Below are positions 49,650 to 58,399 of a stretch of 58,399 nucleotides of DNA, piece by piece (the first letter of the stretch is position 1; each line of letters opens with the position of its first letter). The DNA lies in assembly GCF_000429825.1 (NCBI RefSeq), contig NZ_AUCP01000041.1:1-58399 (forward strand), in the 5' to 3' direction. The notes below the pieces were generated by a model. That model was not told where the DNA came from. It did no database searches and saw nothing but the letters and a program-made list of their open reading frames with translations. Source of the stretch: Cohnella thermotolerans DSM 17683 (GTDB lineage: Bacteria > Bacillota > Bacilli > Paenibacillales > Paenibacillaceae). The position numbers and the translations under genes were made by a program.

Positions 49650-51203
49650 GTGGAAGAAACGTTGACGACGCGGGAGCGGTGGGTGCAGTGGGTGCAGGAA
49701 GGGAAGCCGTATACGAAGCTGCCCTATATTAGGAAGTACGGGCTGAAGCCGGGCGAAGACCGCGTTCTGCTCTGGCGAAAAGCGTGGGAAGCCGCAGCGG
49801 ATCACGCATTCGTGCTGGAGAGCGGCAAGGACGGGCGCTACACGTTCCTCGGCCTGAGGCCGTCGTCGGTCATTCGCGGCAAAGGCAAACGGGCCACGAT
49901 CGCGACCGAGTGCGGCCCGGCCGAGACGCTGGAAGCCCCTCCGCTACAGGCGGTGCGAAGGTGGATGAGCCGCCACCGCGCACCTCTGGCGGAAGGCGCT
50001 CCGGCGTTCGCGGGCGGCTGCGTCGGCTACTGGAGCTACGACGTGGCGCGCTCGCTGGAGCGGCTGCCGGAGCTCGCCGCCGACGATCTGGGGCTGCCGG
50101 ATTACGCGTTCATGCAGACGGACGAGCTGTGGGCGATCGACCATGAGCTTCAGGCGCTGTTCTGTTGCGTCCATGTGCCGGTTCCTTCGCCGGATGCGCT
50201 AAACGACGCCTACGATGCCGCCTCGGCCCAAGCGGACGCGATGAAGCGGCTCTGGGACGAGATCGCTTCCGTCGCCGACGATCCGGGCGGGCGGCAGCTC
50301 GTCCGGGCCATGGAGGAAGCTTTGCGCCGGGACTTGCTGCACATGGACGTGGAAGCTTACGAAGGCATACGCACCGCGACTTCCAAAGAAGACTTCATGC
50401 GGGCCGTCCGGCGCATCCAGGACTATATCGCGCAAGGCGACGTGTTCCAGGTGAACCTGTCGCTCCGTCAAAGCCGTCCCGTCCGTTCGCGGCCCGAGGA
50501 TTTGTACGAATGGCTCCGGCGCGTCAATCCTTCCCCTTACATGAGCTTTGTGCGGTTCCCGGACTTTCATCTCGTCTCGGCTTCGCCCGAGCTGCTCGTC
50601 AAGCTGAACGGCAACCGGATGAGCACGCGCCCGATCGCCGGCACCCGGCGGCGCGGCCGCACGCCGGAAGAAGACGAGGCGATGGCGGCCGAACTGCTCG
50701 CCAGCGAGAAAGAGCGAGCCGAGCACGTCATGCTCGTCGATCTGGAACGCAACGACCTCGGCCGGGTGGCTGTCTACGGAACGGTGAAGGTGCCGGAGCT
50801 GCTGACGATCGAGAGGTATTCCCACGTCATGCACCTGGTGTCCCAGGTGGAGGGGACGCTCGCTCCGGGGAAGGACGCCTTCGACGTGTTGGCGGCGACT
50901 TTTCCGGGAGGAACGATCACGGGAGCGCCCAAAATCCGCACGATGGAAATTATCGAGGAGCTGGAGCCCGTTCGCCGAGGCCCGTACACCGGTTCGCTCG
51001 GATGGATTGACTATGCCGGGAATATGGAATTTAATATTATTATCCGTACCATGGCGGCCAAGGACGGCATCTGTCACATTCAGGCGGGAGCGGGGATCGT
51101 CATCGACTCGGACCCGGAACGCGAATTTTACGAATGCTTGAACAAGGCCAAGGCGCTCTGGAAAACGGTGCAGTACGGAGAACGGCAGAGCGGCGAAGCG
51201 TAG
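49650..51203 (+). CDS. pabB: Aminodeoxychorismate synthase component I
   Basis: A 517-residue chorismate-binding enzyme that with PabA makes 4-amino-4-deoxychorismate for folate. The C-terminal chorismate domain shows FQVNLSLRQSRP, SASPELLVKLNG, RPIAGTRRRG, MLVDLERNDLGRV and TFPGGTITGAPKIRTMEIIE. The PIAGT motif has Ala where E. coli PabB has the PIKGT lysine, so the motif alone cannot separate it from TrpE; the pab/fol neighbours decide. GTG 49650 behind CGGGAGGA is preferred over ATG 49617. Confidence 0.92.
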   Translation: MEETLTTRERWVQWVQEGKPYTKLPYIRKYGLKPGEDRVLLWRKAWEAAADHAFVLESGKDGRYTFLGLRPSSVIRGKGKRATIATECGPAETLEAPPLQAVRRWMSRHRAPLAEGAPAFAGGCVGYWSYDVARSLERLPELAADDLGLPDYAFMQTDELWAIDHELQALFCCVHVPVPSPDALNDAYDAASAQADAMKRLWDEIASVADDPGGRQLVRAMEEALRRDLLHMDVEAYEGIRTATSKEDFMRAVRRIQDYIAQGDVFQVNLSLRQSRPVRSRPEDLYEWLRRVNPSPYMSFVRFPDFHLVSASPELLVKLNGNRMSTRPIAGTRRRGRTPEEDEAMAAELLASEKERAEHVMLVDLERNDLGRVAVYGTVKVPELLTIERYSHVMHLVSQVEGTLAPGKDAFDVLAATFPGGTITGAPKIRTMEIIEELEPVRRGPYTGSLGWIDYAGNMEFNIIIRTMAAKDGICHIQAGAGIVIDSDPEREFYECLNKAKALWKTVQYGERQSGEA

Positions 51204-51251
51204 GAAGCGTTAGACGTCTTCGGCAGGTCTGGCCCGCAGGGAGGAACCGTC

Positions 51252-51833
51252 ATGATTCTGGTGATCGACAATTATGATTCGTTTACGTATAACCTCGTGC
51301 AATATTTGGGCGAGCTTGGCCAAGACATTCGGGTATACCGCAACGACGAGATCGATCTGGACGGCATCGCGTCGCTGAAGCCGGACCACATTCTCATCTC
51401 GCCGGGGCCGTGCACACCGAACGAAGCCGGCGTCAGTCTCGGGCTTATCGAACGGTTCAAAGGCGAGATTCCGATTTTCGGCGTCTGCCTCGGCCATCAG
51501 TCGATCGGACAAGCGTTCGGCGGCGAGGTCGTTCGCGCGGAAGAACTGATGCACGGCAAAACGTCGGAGATCGCGCACGACGGCCGGACGATTTTCGAGG
51601 GCATTCCGTCCCCGTTCACGGCGACGCGGTATCATTCGCTCGTGGTGAAGCGGGAGACGCTACCCGATTGCCTCGAGATCAGCGCCGAGACGGCGGACGG
51701 GCAAATTATGGGACTCAGGCACAAAGAGTACGTCGTCGAAGGGGTGCAATTCCATCCCGAGTCGATCATGACCGACTACGGCCTTGTCATGCTGCGCAAT
51801 TTTCTGGCGTACCGGACGGGGATTCGTTCATGA
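51252..51833 (+). CDS. pabA: Aminodeoxychorismate/anthranilate synthase glutaminase component
   Basis: A 193-residue class I glutamine amidotransferase. It starts [20 protein letters not shown]; the nucleophile Cys is in [16 protein letters not shown] (about residue 79) and the His/Glu pair in [13 protein letters not shown] (about 168-170). It supplies ammonia to PabB; in B. subtilis this subunit also serves anthranilate synthase. Shine-Dalgarno GGGAGGAA. The stop overlaps pabC by 4 bases. Confidence 0.96.
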   Translation: MILVIDNYDSFTYNLVQYLGELGQDIRVYRNDEIDLDGIASLKPDHILISPGPCTPNEAGVSLGLIERFKGEIPIFGVCLGHQSIGQAFGGEVVRAEELMHGKTSEIAHDGRTIFEGIPSPFTATRYHSLVVKRETLPDCLEISAETADGQIMGLRHKEYVVEGVQFHPESIMTDYGLVMLRNFLAYRTGIRS

Positions 51834-52708
51834 AGCTACTGATCGACGGACAATTGAGAAGCAGCGAGGAAGCCGTGATCTCCGTCTACGATCACGGCTT
51901 TCTGTATGGGATGGGGCTGTTCGAGACGTTCCGCACGTACGGCGGGAAGCCGTGGCTCGTGGAGCGGCATGCCCGAAGGCTGGCGGAAGGCTGCCGGATG
52001 CTCGGCTTCGCTTATGCGCCCGATGCGGATCGCATGGCGGAATCGTCGGCGCGCCTGCTGGAGGCGAACGGATGGGAGGACGCCTACATCCGCTGGTCGG
52101 TATCGGCCGGCGAAGGAGCGGTCGGCTTGCCGGCCGAAGATTACCGGCAGCCGCGCGAGATCGTCTACGCGAAGCCGCTTGCGCCGGACGAGCCTTCTAC
52201 GCGGGCGGGCAAGACGCTCCGGCTGCTGCGGCTGCGAAGAAGCGGTCCGGAAGGCGAGGTCCGGTTAAAATCTTTCCATTATATGAACAATATTTTGGCC
52301 AAGCGGGAATTGGCGGCCGGAGGAGCCGCGCCGGGGACGGAAGGATTGTTCCTGGACGCGAACGGGTATGTATCGGAAGGGCTGGTCAGCAACGTTTTCT
52401 GGCTGCGCGATGGCGTGTTATACTCGCCGTCTCCTGAAGCGGGCCCGCTCGCCGGCATTACGGCCGGGTTCGTCCGGGAGCTGGCCCGAACCCGCGGCAT
52501 TCGATGCGAGGAAGGGCTCTTCGGTTGGGAGCATCTTCTCGGCGCGGACGAGATCTTCCTCACGAACTCCATTCAGGAGATCGTGCCGGTCGCCGCCCTC
52601 GAAGCCGAAGACGGTTCGGCGGCGAAGCGGTGGGCGGAAGCCGGCAAGCTGACGCGCCATTTGATGAACGACTACCGGCAAGCGGCCGAGAGGGGGACTT
52701 TGAGATGA
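51830..52708 (+). CDS. pabC: Aminodeoxychorismate lyase (4-ADC lyase)
   Basis: A 292-residue fold-type IV PLP enzyme that releases pyruvate from aminodeoxychorismate to give p-aminobenzoate. Features are [20 protein letters not shown], the PLP lysine in [17 protein letters not shown] (about residue 146), and [10 protein letters not shown]. It starts in the ATGA overlap with pabA with only a weak Shine-Dalgarno, so coupling is likely, and ends in an ATGA overlap with folP. Confidence 0.94.
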   Translation: MKLLIDGQLRSSEEAVISVYDHGFLYGMGLFETFRTYGGKPWLVERHARRLAEGCRMLGFAYAPDADRMAESSARLLEANGWEDAYIRWSVSAGEGAVGLPAEDYRQPREIVYAKPLAPDEPSTRAGKTLRLLRLRRSGPEGEVRLKSFHYMNNILAKRELAAGGAAPGTEGLFLDANGYVSEGLVSNVFWLRDGVLYSPSPEAGPLAGITAGFVRELARTRGIRCEEGLFGWEHLLGADEIFLTNSIQEIVPVAALEAEDGSAAKRWAEAGKLTRHLMNDYRQAAERGTLR

Positions 52709-53562
52709 AGCCGGTTTTTTATAATCGGACGTATAAGTTTGACGATGGATTGACGCTCGAGCTGGGCAAGCGCACTTTGATTATGGGCATTCTCAACGTA
52801 ACGCCCGATTCGTTCTCGGACGGGGGGCGGTACTTCGACTTGGATGCCGCGGTTGCAAGAGCGAAGGAGATGGCGGAAGAGGGCGCCGATCTGATCGATA
52901 TCGGAGGCGAATCGACGCGGCCGGGCCACGAACCGGTGTCCGCGGAGGAAGAAATCCGTCGCATCGTGCCCGTCATCCGCGCGGTGCGGGAAGCGGTAAA
53001 GCTGCCGATCAGCGTCGATACGTACAAGTCCGAGACGGCGAGGCAGGCGCTGGAAGCCGGGGCCCATGTGCTCAACGACATCTGGGGATTCCGGGGCGAT
53101 CCGGCCATGGCCGCGTTGGCCGCGGAATACGGATGCCCGGTTATTCTGATGCACAATCGCCAGAAGCGTGATTATTCGGATTTCGTGCCGGATGTGCTGG
53201 CAGATTTGCGATTAAGCATCGAGCGGGCGCATGCGGCGGGCGTGGCCGACGAGAATATTTGGCTGGACCCCGGCATCGGGTTCGCGAAGGATTACGGCGA
53301 GAACGTGGAGCTGATGGGCCGTCTCGACGAGCTGGTCGGCCTCGGCTATCCGGTGCTGCTCGCAACCTCGCGCAAGACGTTTATCCGGCAGACGCTGGAT
53401 TTGCCCGCGGACGACGTTGTCGAAGGAACGGCCGCGACGACGGCGGTCGGCATCATGCAAGGCTGCCAGATCGTGCGGGTGCACGACGTGCGGCAGATGA
53501 AGCGGGTCGCCGCCATGACGGACGCGATCGCATACCGCCAAGCCGGAACAAGGGGACGATGA
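52705..53562 (+). CDS. folP: Dihydropteroate synthase
   Basis: A 285-residue TIM-barrel enzyme that joins p-aminobenzoate to the pterin diphosphate; it is the sulfonamide target. Motifs are MGILNVTPDSFSDGGRY (about residues 29-45), DIGGESTRPGHEPVSAEEEI, ISVDTYKSETARQALEAGAH and ATSRKTFI. The ATG lies in a 4-base overlap with pabC behind GAGAGGGGGA. The frame is open upstream but that part is pabC sequence. Confidence 0.96.
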   Translation: MKPVFYNRTYKFDDGLTLELGKRTLIMGILNVTPDSFSDGGRYFDLDAAVARAKEMAEEGADLIDIGGESTRPGHEPVSAEEEIRRIVPVIRAVREAVKLPISVDTYKSETARQALEAGAHVLNDIWGFRGDPAMAALAAEYGCPVILMHNRQKRDYSDFVPDVLADLRLSIERAHAAGVADENIWLDPGIGFAKDYGENVELMGRLDELVGLGYPVLLATSRKTFIRQTLDLPADDVVEGTAATTAVGIMQGCQIVRVHDVRQMKRVAAMTDAIAYRQAGTRGR

Positions 53563-53960
53563 CGAAGATGGATCGAATGCTGCTCAAACGAATGGTTTTC
53601 TACGGCTATCATGGGGTTTACCCCGAGGAAAACAAGCTGGGCCAGCAATTTATCGTCGACCTGGATCTGCGGCTCGATTTGAGCAAGGCGTCCCAAAGCG
53701 ACGACGTGAACGACACGGTCAATTATGCGGAAATTCACAGACTGGTCAAGGAGATCGTCCAAGGCGCCCCGGTGAAGCTGATCGAAGCGCTCGCCGCAAA
53801 CATTGCAAGAGCGGTGCTCGGTACGTATACTAGTATCATCGAAGCGACCGTATCGGTCACGAAGCCGCATCCTCCGTTTGACATTACGTTCGACGGGGTG
53901 ACGGTGGAGCTTCGCAGAACCCGGGATTCCGACGGCAACGTCGTTCCCGTAGAGGATTGA
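53559..53960 (+). CDS. folB: Dihydroneopterin aldolase
   Basis: A 133-residue FolB that cleaves dihydroneopterin to hydroxymethyl-dihydropterin. Motifs are RMVFYGYHGVYPEENKLGQQ, NDTVNYAEIHRLVKEIVQGA, KLIEALAANIARAVLGTY and VTKPHPPFDITFDGVTVELR. The start is ATG 53559 in the ATGA overlap with folP; ATG 53568 is an alternative with better spacing from AAGGGGACG. Confidence 0.95.
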   Translation: MTKMDRMLLKRMVFYGYHGVYPEENKLGQQFIVDLDLRLDLSKASQSDDVNDTVNYAEIHRLVKEIVQGAPVKLIEALAANIARAVLGTYTSIIEATVSVTKPHPPFDITFDGVTVELRRTRDSDGNVVPVED

Positions 53961-53967
53961 AGCCAAC

Positions 53968-54492
53968 GTGTGGGGAGCATATGCGGCGCTCGGCGCCAAT
54001 CTGGGCGACCGGGAAGCGTCGCTTCGCGAAGCCATTCGCCGTCTGGGCGATGTCGCCGGCGTCGATGTGCGGCGCATCTCGCATATATACGAGACCGACC
54101 CTGTCGGTTATACGGATCAGCCCGCTTTTCTGAATATGGCCGTCGCTCTGGAGACATCTCTCGCTCCGCTGGAACTGCTTCGCGCGATGCTGGCCATCGA
54201 GAAGGAGATGGGCCGGGTTCGGGACATTCGTTGGGGACCCCGCGTGATCGACCTGGACTTGTTGCTGTACGACGGCGTGAAGATGAATACGGACGAACTG
54301 ACGCTCCCGCATCCCCGCATGGGGGAGCGGGCGTTCGTGTTGGTTCCGCTGCGGGATGTATGGCCGGAAGAAGAAGGCGCGTTTCCGTGGGAGGAATGGA
54401 CGACGCGGGCCGCCATGAAGCGGGAAGGCATTCGAGAATGGGCGCCCTACGAAGGGGAAACCCGCAAGGAAAGGAGCTTGAACGATGCTTAA
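53968..54492 (+). CDS. folK: Hydroxymethyl-dihydropterin pyrophosphokinase
   Basis: A 174-residue HPPK that activates hydroxymethyl-dihydropterin with ATP before FolP. Features are YAALGANLGDREASLREAIR, YETDPVGYTDQPAFLNMAVA and the signature RWGPRVIDLDLLLYDG (about residues 91-106). The GTG start at 53968 follows GTAGAGG at a longish distance. It ends in an 8-base overlap with dusB. The yazB gene found between folK and dusB in B. subtilis is missing here. Confidence 0.95.
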   Translation: MWGAYAALGANLGDREASLREAIRRLGDVAGVDVRRISHIYETDPVGYTDQPAFLNMAVALETSLAPLELLRAMLAIEKEMGRVRDIRWGPRVIDLDLLLYDGVKMNTDELTLPHPRMGERAFVLVPLRDVWPEEEGAFPWEEWTTRAAMKREGIREWAPYEGETRKERSLNDA

Positions 54493-55501
54493 GATAGGCG
54501 ATATTCAGATGGACAACAACGTCGTGCTCGCCCCGATGGCAGGCGTGTGCAATCCGGCATTCCGCCTGATCGCGAAGGAATTCGGCTGCGGACTCGTCTG
54601 CGCCGAGATGGTCAGCGACAAAGCGATTCTGCACGGCAACACGCGCACGCTTGAGATGCTGTACGTGGACGAGCGCGAGAAGCCGCTTAGCCTGCAAATT
54701 TTCGGAGGAGACAAAGAATCGTTGGTGGAAGCGGTCAAGTTCGTCGACAAGAACACGAACGCCGACATCATCGACATCAACATGGGCTGCCCTGTGCCGA
54801 AGGTGACGAAGTGCGACGCGGGAGCGAGATGGCTGCTCGATCCGAACAAAATCTACGAGATGGTGTCCTACGCGGTAGACGCGGCGAAGAAGCCGGTGAC
54901 CGTCAAGATGCGGATCGGCTGGGACGACGAGCATATTTACGCGGTTGAGAACGCGCAAGCGGTCGAACGCGCGGGCGGCGCGGCCGTCAGCGTGCACGGG
55001 CGGACCCGGGAACAATTGTATACGGGCAAAGCGAACTGGGATATTATAAGGGACGTTAAACAGGCCGTCTCCATTCCGGTGATCGGCAACGGCGACGTGT
55101 TCTCGCCCGAGGATGCCGAGCGGATGCTGAAGCATACCGGCGTCGACGGCGTCATGATCGGCCGCGGCGCGCTGGGCAATCCGTGGATGCTCTATCGCAC
55201 CGTTCATTACCTGACGCGCGGCGAGATTCTGCCCGAGCCGGAGCCCGCGGAGAAGGTCCGCATCGCGATGCTTCACCTCGACCGGCTGATCAATCTGAAG
55301 GGCGAGAACCAGGCCGTCCGCGAAATGCGCAAGCATCTGGCCTGGTACCTGAAGGGTCTGCCGGATGCGGCCCGCGTTAAGAACGAGATTATGGAGATGA
55401 CGACCCGGTCCGCAGTCGAGAGACGGTTGCTCGAATACGTGGAATCGCTTGCGGAGAACGCTGCGAACGAAGCGGCCGAAGGACTACCGTTGGTGCATTG
55501 A
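54485..55501 (+). CDS. dusB: tRNA-dihydrouridine synthase B
   Basis: A 338-residue FMN enzyme that reduces uridines in the tRNA D-loop. Features are VVLAPMAGVCNPAFRLIAKE, the catalytic Cys in DINMGCPVPKVTK (about residue 102), TVKMRIGWDDEHIYAVENAQ, AVSVHGRTREQLYTGKANWD and IGNGDVFSPEDAERML. AAGGAG precedes the ATG, which lies inside the end of folK. Position equals yacF in B. subtilis. Confidence 0.96.
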   Translation: MLKIGDIQMDNNVVLAPMAGVCNPAFRLIAKEFGCGLVCAEMVSDKAILHGNTRTLEMLYVDEREKPLSLQIFGGDKESLVEAVKFVDKNTNADIIDINMGCPVPKVTKCDAGARWLLDPNKIYEMVSYAVDAAKKPVTVKMRIGWDDEHIYAVENAQAVERAGGAAVSVHGRTREQLYTGKANWDIIRDVKQAVSIPVIGNGDVFSPEDAERMLKHTGVDGVMIGRGALGNPWMLYRTVHYLTRGEILPEPEPAEKVRIAMLHLDRLINLKGENQAVREMRKHLAWYLKGLPDAARVKNEIMEMTTRSAVERRLLEYVESLAENAANEAAEGLPLVH

Positions 55502-55538
55502 GCCGCAGGATCGAAGCGAATGGAGGCTTTTCCGCTAA

Positions 55539-55567
55539 TTGACATTTCCATAGGGTTGAAATATAAT
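55539..55567 (+). promoter_or_regulatory. Perfect consensus sigma-A promoter of greA
   Basis: TTGACA (55539-55544), a 17-base spacer and TATAAT (55562-55567). The leader of about 185 bases contains a GGGCCGC/GCGGCTC hairpin without a U-tract. Confidence 0.8.
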
Positions 55568-55757
55568 CGTTAACAATATTCGCGACCGGATCCCGTATCG
55601 GTTGTACGAACAGTCAAGCGCCATGCGTCCGCGGCGAACGCCATATATGAATTAGCAACGGCGACGGGCCGCCCCTGGCGCGGCTCGTTCGGCAACAACA
55701 TCGATGCAGCGCATTCATGCCTTCGCATGGAAATACCCTCGACAGGAGATCGATGAG

Positions 55758-56234
55758 ATGAGCGACAAAGAAGTCCTTCTGACCCCGGACGGGTTGAAGA
55801 AGCTCGAAGAAGAGCTGGAGAACCTCAAATCGGTCAAACGCCGGGAAGTGGCCGAACGGATCAAGATCGCCATCGGATACGGCGATATCAGCGAGAACTC
55901 GGAGTACGAAGATGCGAAGAACGAGCAAGCCTTTATCGAGGGGCGGATCATCACGCTCGAGAAGATGCTTCGCAACGCCCGGATCATCAACAACGACGAG
56001 ATCGACCTGGATACCGTCAGCATCGGTTCGACGGTCGTCGTCGAAGATATGGAATTCGGCGACATCGTGGAATATACGATCGTAGGCACGGCCGAATCGG
56101 ATCCGCTGCAGAACAAGATCTCCAACGAGAGCCCGGTTGGCCGCACGATTATAGGCAAGAAGAAAGGCGCCATCGTCGAAGTGAACGTTCCAGCGGGCAT
56201 CATCCAATACAAAATCGTGGATATCAAAAAGTAA
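55758..56234 (+). CDS. greA: Transcription elongation factor GreA
   Basis: A 158-residue GreA: an N-terminal coiled coil ([40 protein letters not shown] with the acidic tip residues) and a C-terminal FKBP-like domain ([20 protein letters not shown]). It enters the RNA polymerase secondary channel and stimulates cleavage of backtracked RNA. AGGAG (55744-55748) selects ATG 55758 over the upstream open frame. In B. subtilis greA is elsewhere, so this placement before lysS is a rearrangement. Confidence 0.96.
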   Translation: MSDKEVLLTPDGLKKLEEELENLKSVKRREVAERIKIAIGYGDISENSEYEDAKNEQAFIEGRIITLEKMLRNARIINNDEIDLDTVSIGSTVVVEDMEFGDIVEYTIVGTAESDPLQNKISNESPVGRTIIGKKKGAIVEVNVPAGIIQYKIVDIKK

Positions 56235-56278
56235 TCGCGAGAACGACAACGGATGGCGGTCAGCGGGTCGTCATTGAA

Positions 56279-56329
56279 CGGCCGGGCTGGCCGCCTTTTT
56301 CCTGAAAAGCTTCCTCCGGAAGCTTTTTT
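56279..56329 (+). terminator. Tandem intrinsic terminators of greA
   Basis: First: CGGCC (56279-56283) with GGCCG (56289-56293), then CCTTTTT. Second: AAAAGCTTCC (56305-56314) with GGAAGCTTTT (56318-56327), then TT. Confidence 0.82.
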
Positions 56330-56348
56330 GCACGAGTGCGGCAGATGA

Positions 56349-57890
<1,542 letters not shown>

Positions 57891-57903
57891 AAAGGCATGA
57901 CAG

Positions 57904-57939
57904 AGCCGGCCGTTCGATCTTCGGATCGGGCGTCCGGCT
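57904..57939 (+). terminator. Long UUCG-capped hairpin after lysS, without a U-tract
   Basis: AGCCGG (57904-57909) pairs with CCGGCT (57934-57939), CG with CG, TT with GG (wobble), and CGATC (57915-57919) with GATCG (57924-57928) around TTCG. The following TCGCGTTG has no U-run, so it may be a Rho-independent-like stop of low efficiency or a 3'-end stabiliser. Confidence 0.55.
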
Positions 57940-57969
57940 TCGCGTTGCCGGCCCGATCGAGCTGTATGA

Positions 57970-58030
57970 AATTTACATTAAAAAATGTTTATAAAAAGGG
58001 TTGCATCGGGCATGCAGGCTGTGATATATT
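57970..58030 (+). promoter_or_regulatory. rRNA operon promoter with UP element
   Basis: TTGCAT (58001-58006), an 18-base spacer and TATATT (58025-58030) with an extended TGn (58022-58024). The 30 bases upstream are almost pure A/T, as in a UP element bound by RNA polymerase alpha. Confidence 0.7.
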
Positions 58031-58193
58031 AATCAAGTCGCCGCTGAACGGCAGCGATAACGAAGCAAGAATGAGCAACAAACTTGTTCCTTGAAAACTG
58101 AACATCGAGCGTAATACGGACCCTGTCACTCGTTTGAGTGGCGGACAACGATGTAACATTTTGAGCCAACAAGGCTCTTCAATAAGGATGACC
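58031..58193 (+). other. 16S rRNA leader (antitermination and processing region)
   Basis: It contains the CTTGAAAACTGAAC stretch common in Bacillota rRNA leaders. CACTC (58127-58131) and GAGTG (58136-58140) form a small hairpin, and GAGCC/GGCTC around AACAA (about 58163-58177) forms another just before the mature 5' end. Confidence 0.6.
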
Positions 58194-58399
58194 TTTATGG
58201 AGAGTTTGATCCTGGCTCAGGACGAACGCTGGCGGCGTGCCTAATACATGCAAGTCGAGCGGACCTTCAAGGGAGCTTGCTCCCGCGAAGGTTAGCGGCG
58301 GACGGGTGAGTAACACGTAGGCAACCTGCCCGCAAGACCGGGATAACATTCGGAAACGAATGCTAAGACCGGATACGCAAGAGGGAGGCATCTTCCTGT
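58194..58399 (+). rRNA. rrs: 16S ribosomal RNA, 5' part (runs off the window)
   Basis: Starts near TTTATGGAGAG and contains the universal bacterial 27F site (GAGTTTGATCCTGGCTCAG), then GACGAACGCTGGCGGCGTGC, CTAATACATGCAAGTCGAGC and GGACGGGTGAGTAACACGTA. Only helices of the 5' domain up to the V1-V2 region are present. The variable sequence is in keeping with Paenibacillaceae. The exact mature 5' end is estimated. Confidence 0.97.

Overview
The window is a chromosomal core region of an endospore-forming Bacillota, most likely a Paenibacillaceae member (Paenibacillus- or Cohnella-like). The reasons are the GC-rich coding sequence, the dense set of sporulation genes (yabG, veg, sspF, spoVG, fin, spoVT, yabM, yabP, yabQ, spoIIE, yabS, yabT), Bacillus-type Shine-Dalgarno sequences with many GTG/TTG starts, and the first ~206 bases of a Bacillota 16S rRNA at the right end. 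Gene order follows the Bacillus subtilis rnmV-to-lysS region closely, so most names rest on synteny as well as on protein motifs.

Layout. 1-1573: tail of an unknown gene and a membrane acyltransferase. 1689-7204: rnmV, rsmA, yabG, veg, sspF, ispE, purR, ridA. 7314-12151: spoVG, glmU, prs, rplY(ctc), a small unknown minus-strand gene, pth, fin. 12348-15872: mfd. 15859-22998: an inserted accessory block made of a PrsA-like foldase lipoprotein, a methionine-type ABC importer (metNIQ) behind what looks like a transcription attenuator, and an SsuABC/TauABC-like importer behind a ykkC-class (guanidine-I type) riboswitch. 23360-35669: spoVT, yabM, mazG-family yabN, hup, rqcP, yabP, yabQ, divIC, yabR, spoIIE, a cupin gene, yabS, yabT. 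35691-39839: tilS, hprT, ftsH. 40365-44610: nadA-nadB-nadC and coaX (NAD and CoA precursors). 44723-47759: hslO, a second SurA/PrsA-like lipoprotein, cysK. 47985-49496 (minus): FAD oxidoreductase with a C-terminal Rieske domain. 49650-54492: folate operon pabB-pabA-pabC-folP-folB-folK, tightly overlapped. 54485-57890: dusB, greA, lysS. 57891-58399: rRNA promoter, leader and the 5' part of 16S rRNA.

Functionally the region combines translation and RNA maintenance (rnmV, rsmA, pth, rplY, rqcP, tilS, dusB, lysS, rrn), nucleotide and cofactor supply (purR, prs, hprT, nadABC, coaX, folate genes), envelope and division (ispE, glmU, divIC, ftsH), repair (mfd) and sporulation. Much of the interest is regulatory. 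Good matches are visible to sigma-H (spoVG), sigma-K (yabG), sigma-G (spoVT) and Spo0A-type (spoIIE) promoters, to a PurBox pair before purR, and to two perfect tandem sigma-A promoters before veg.

The most unusual elements are the riboswitch-controlled ABC importer, which reads as a candidate guanidine or guanidine-derivative transporter, and the metN leader with two mutually exclusive hairpins. No CRISPR array, insertion sequence, phage gene or tRNA gene was seen. All calls come from reading the sequence; no database search was run.
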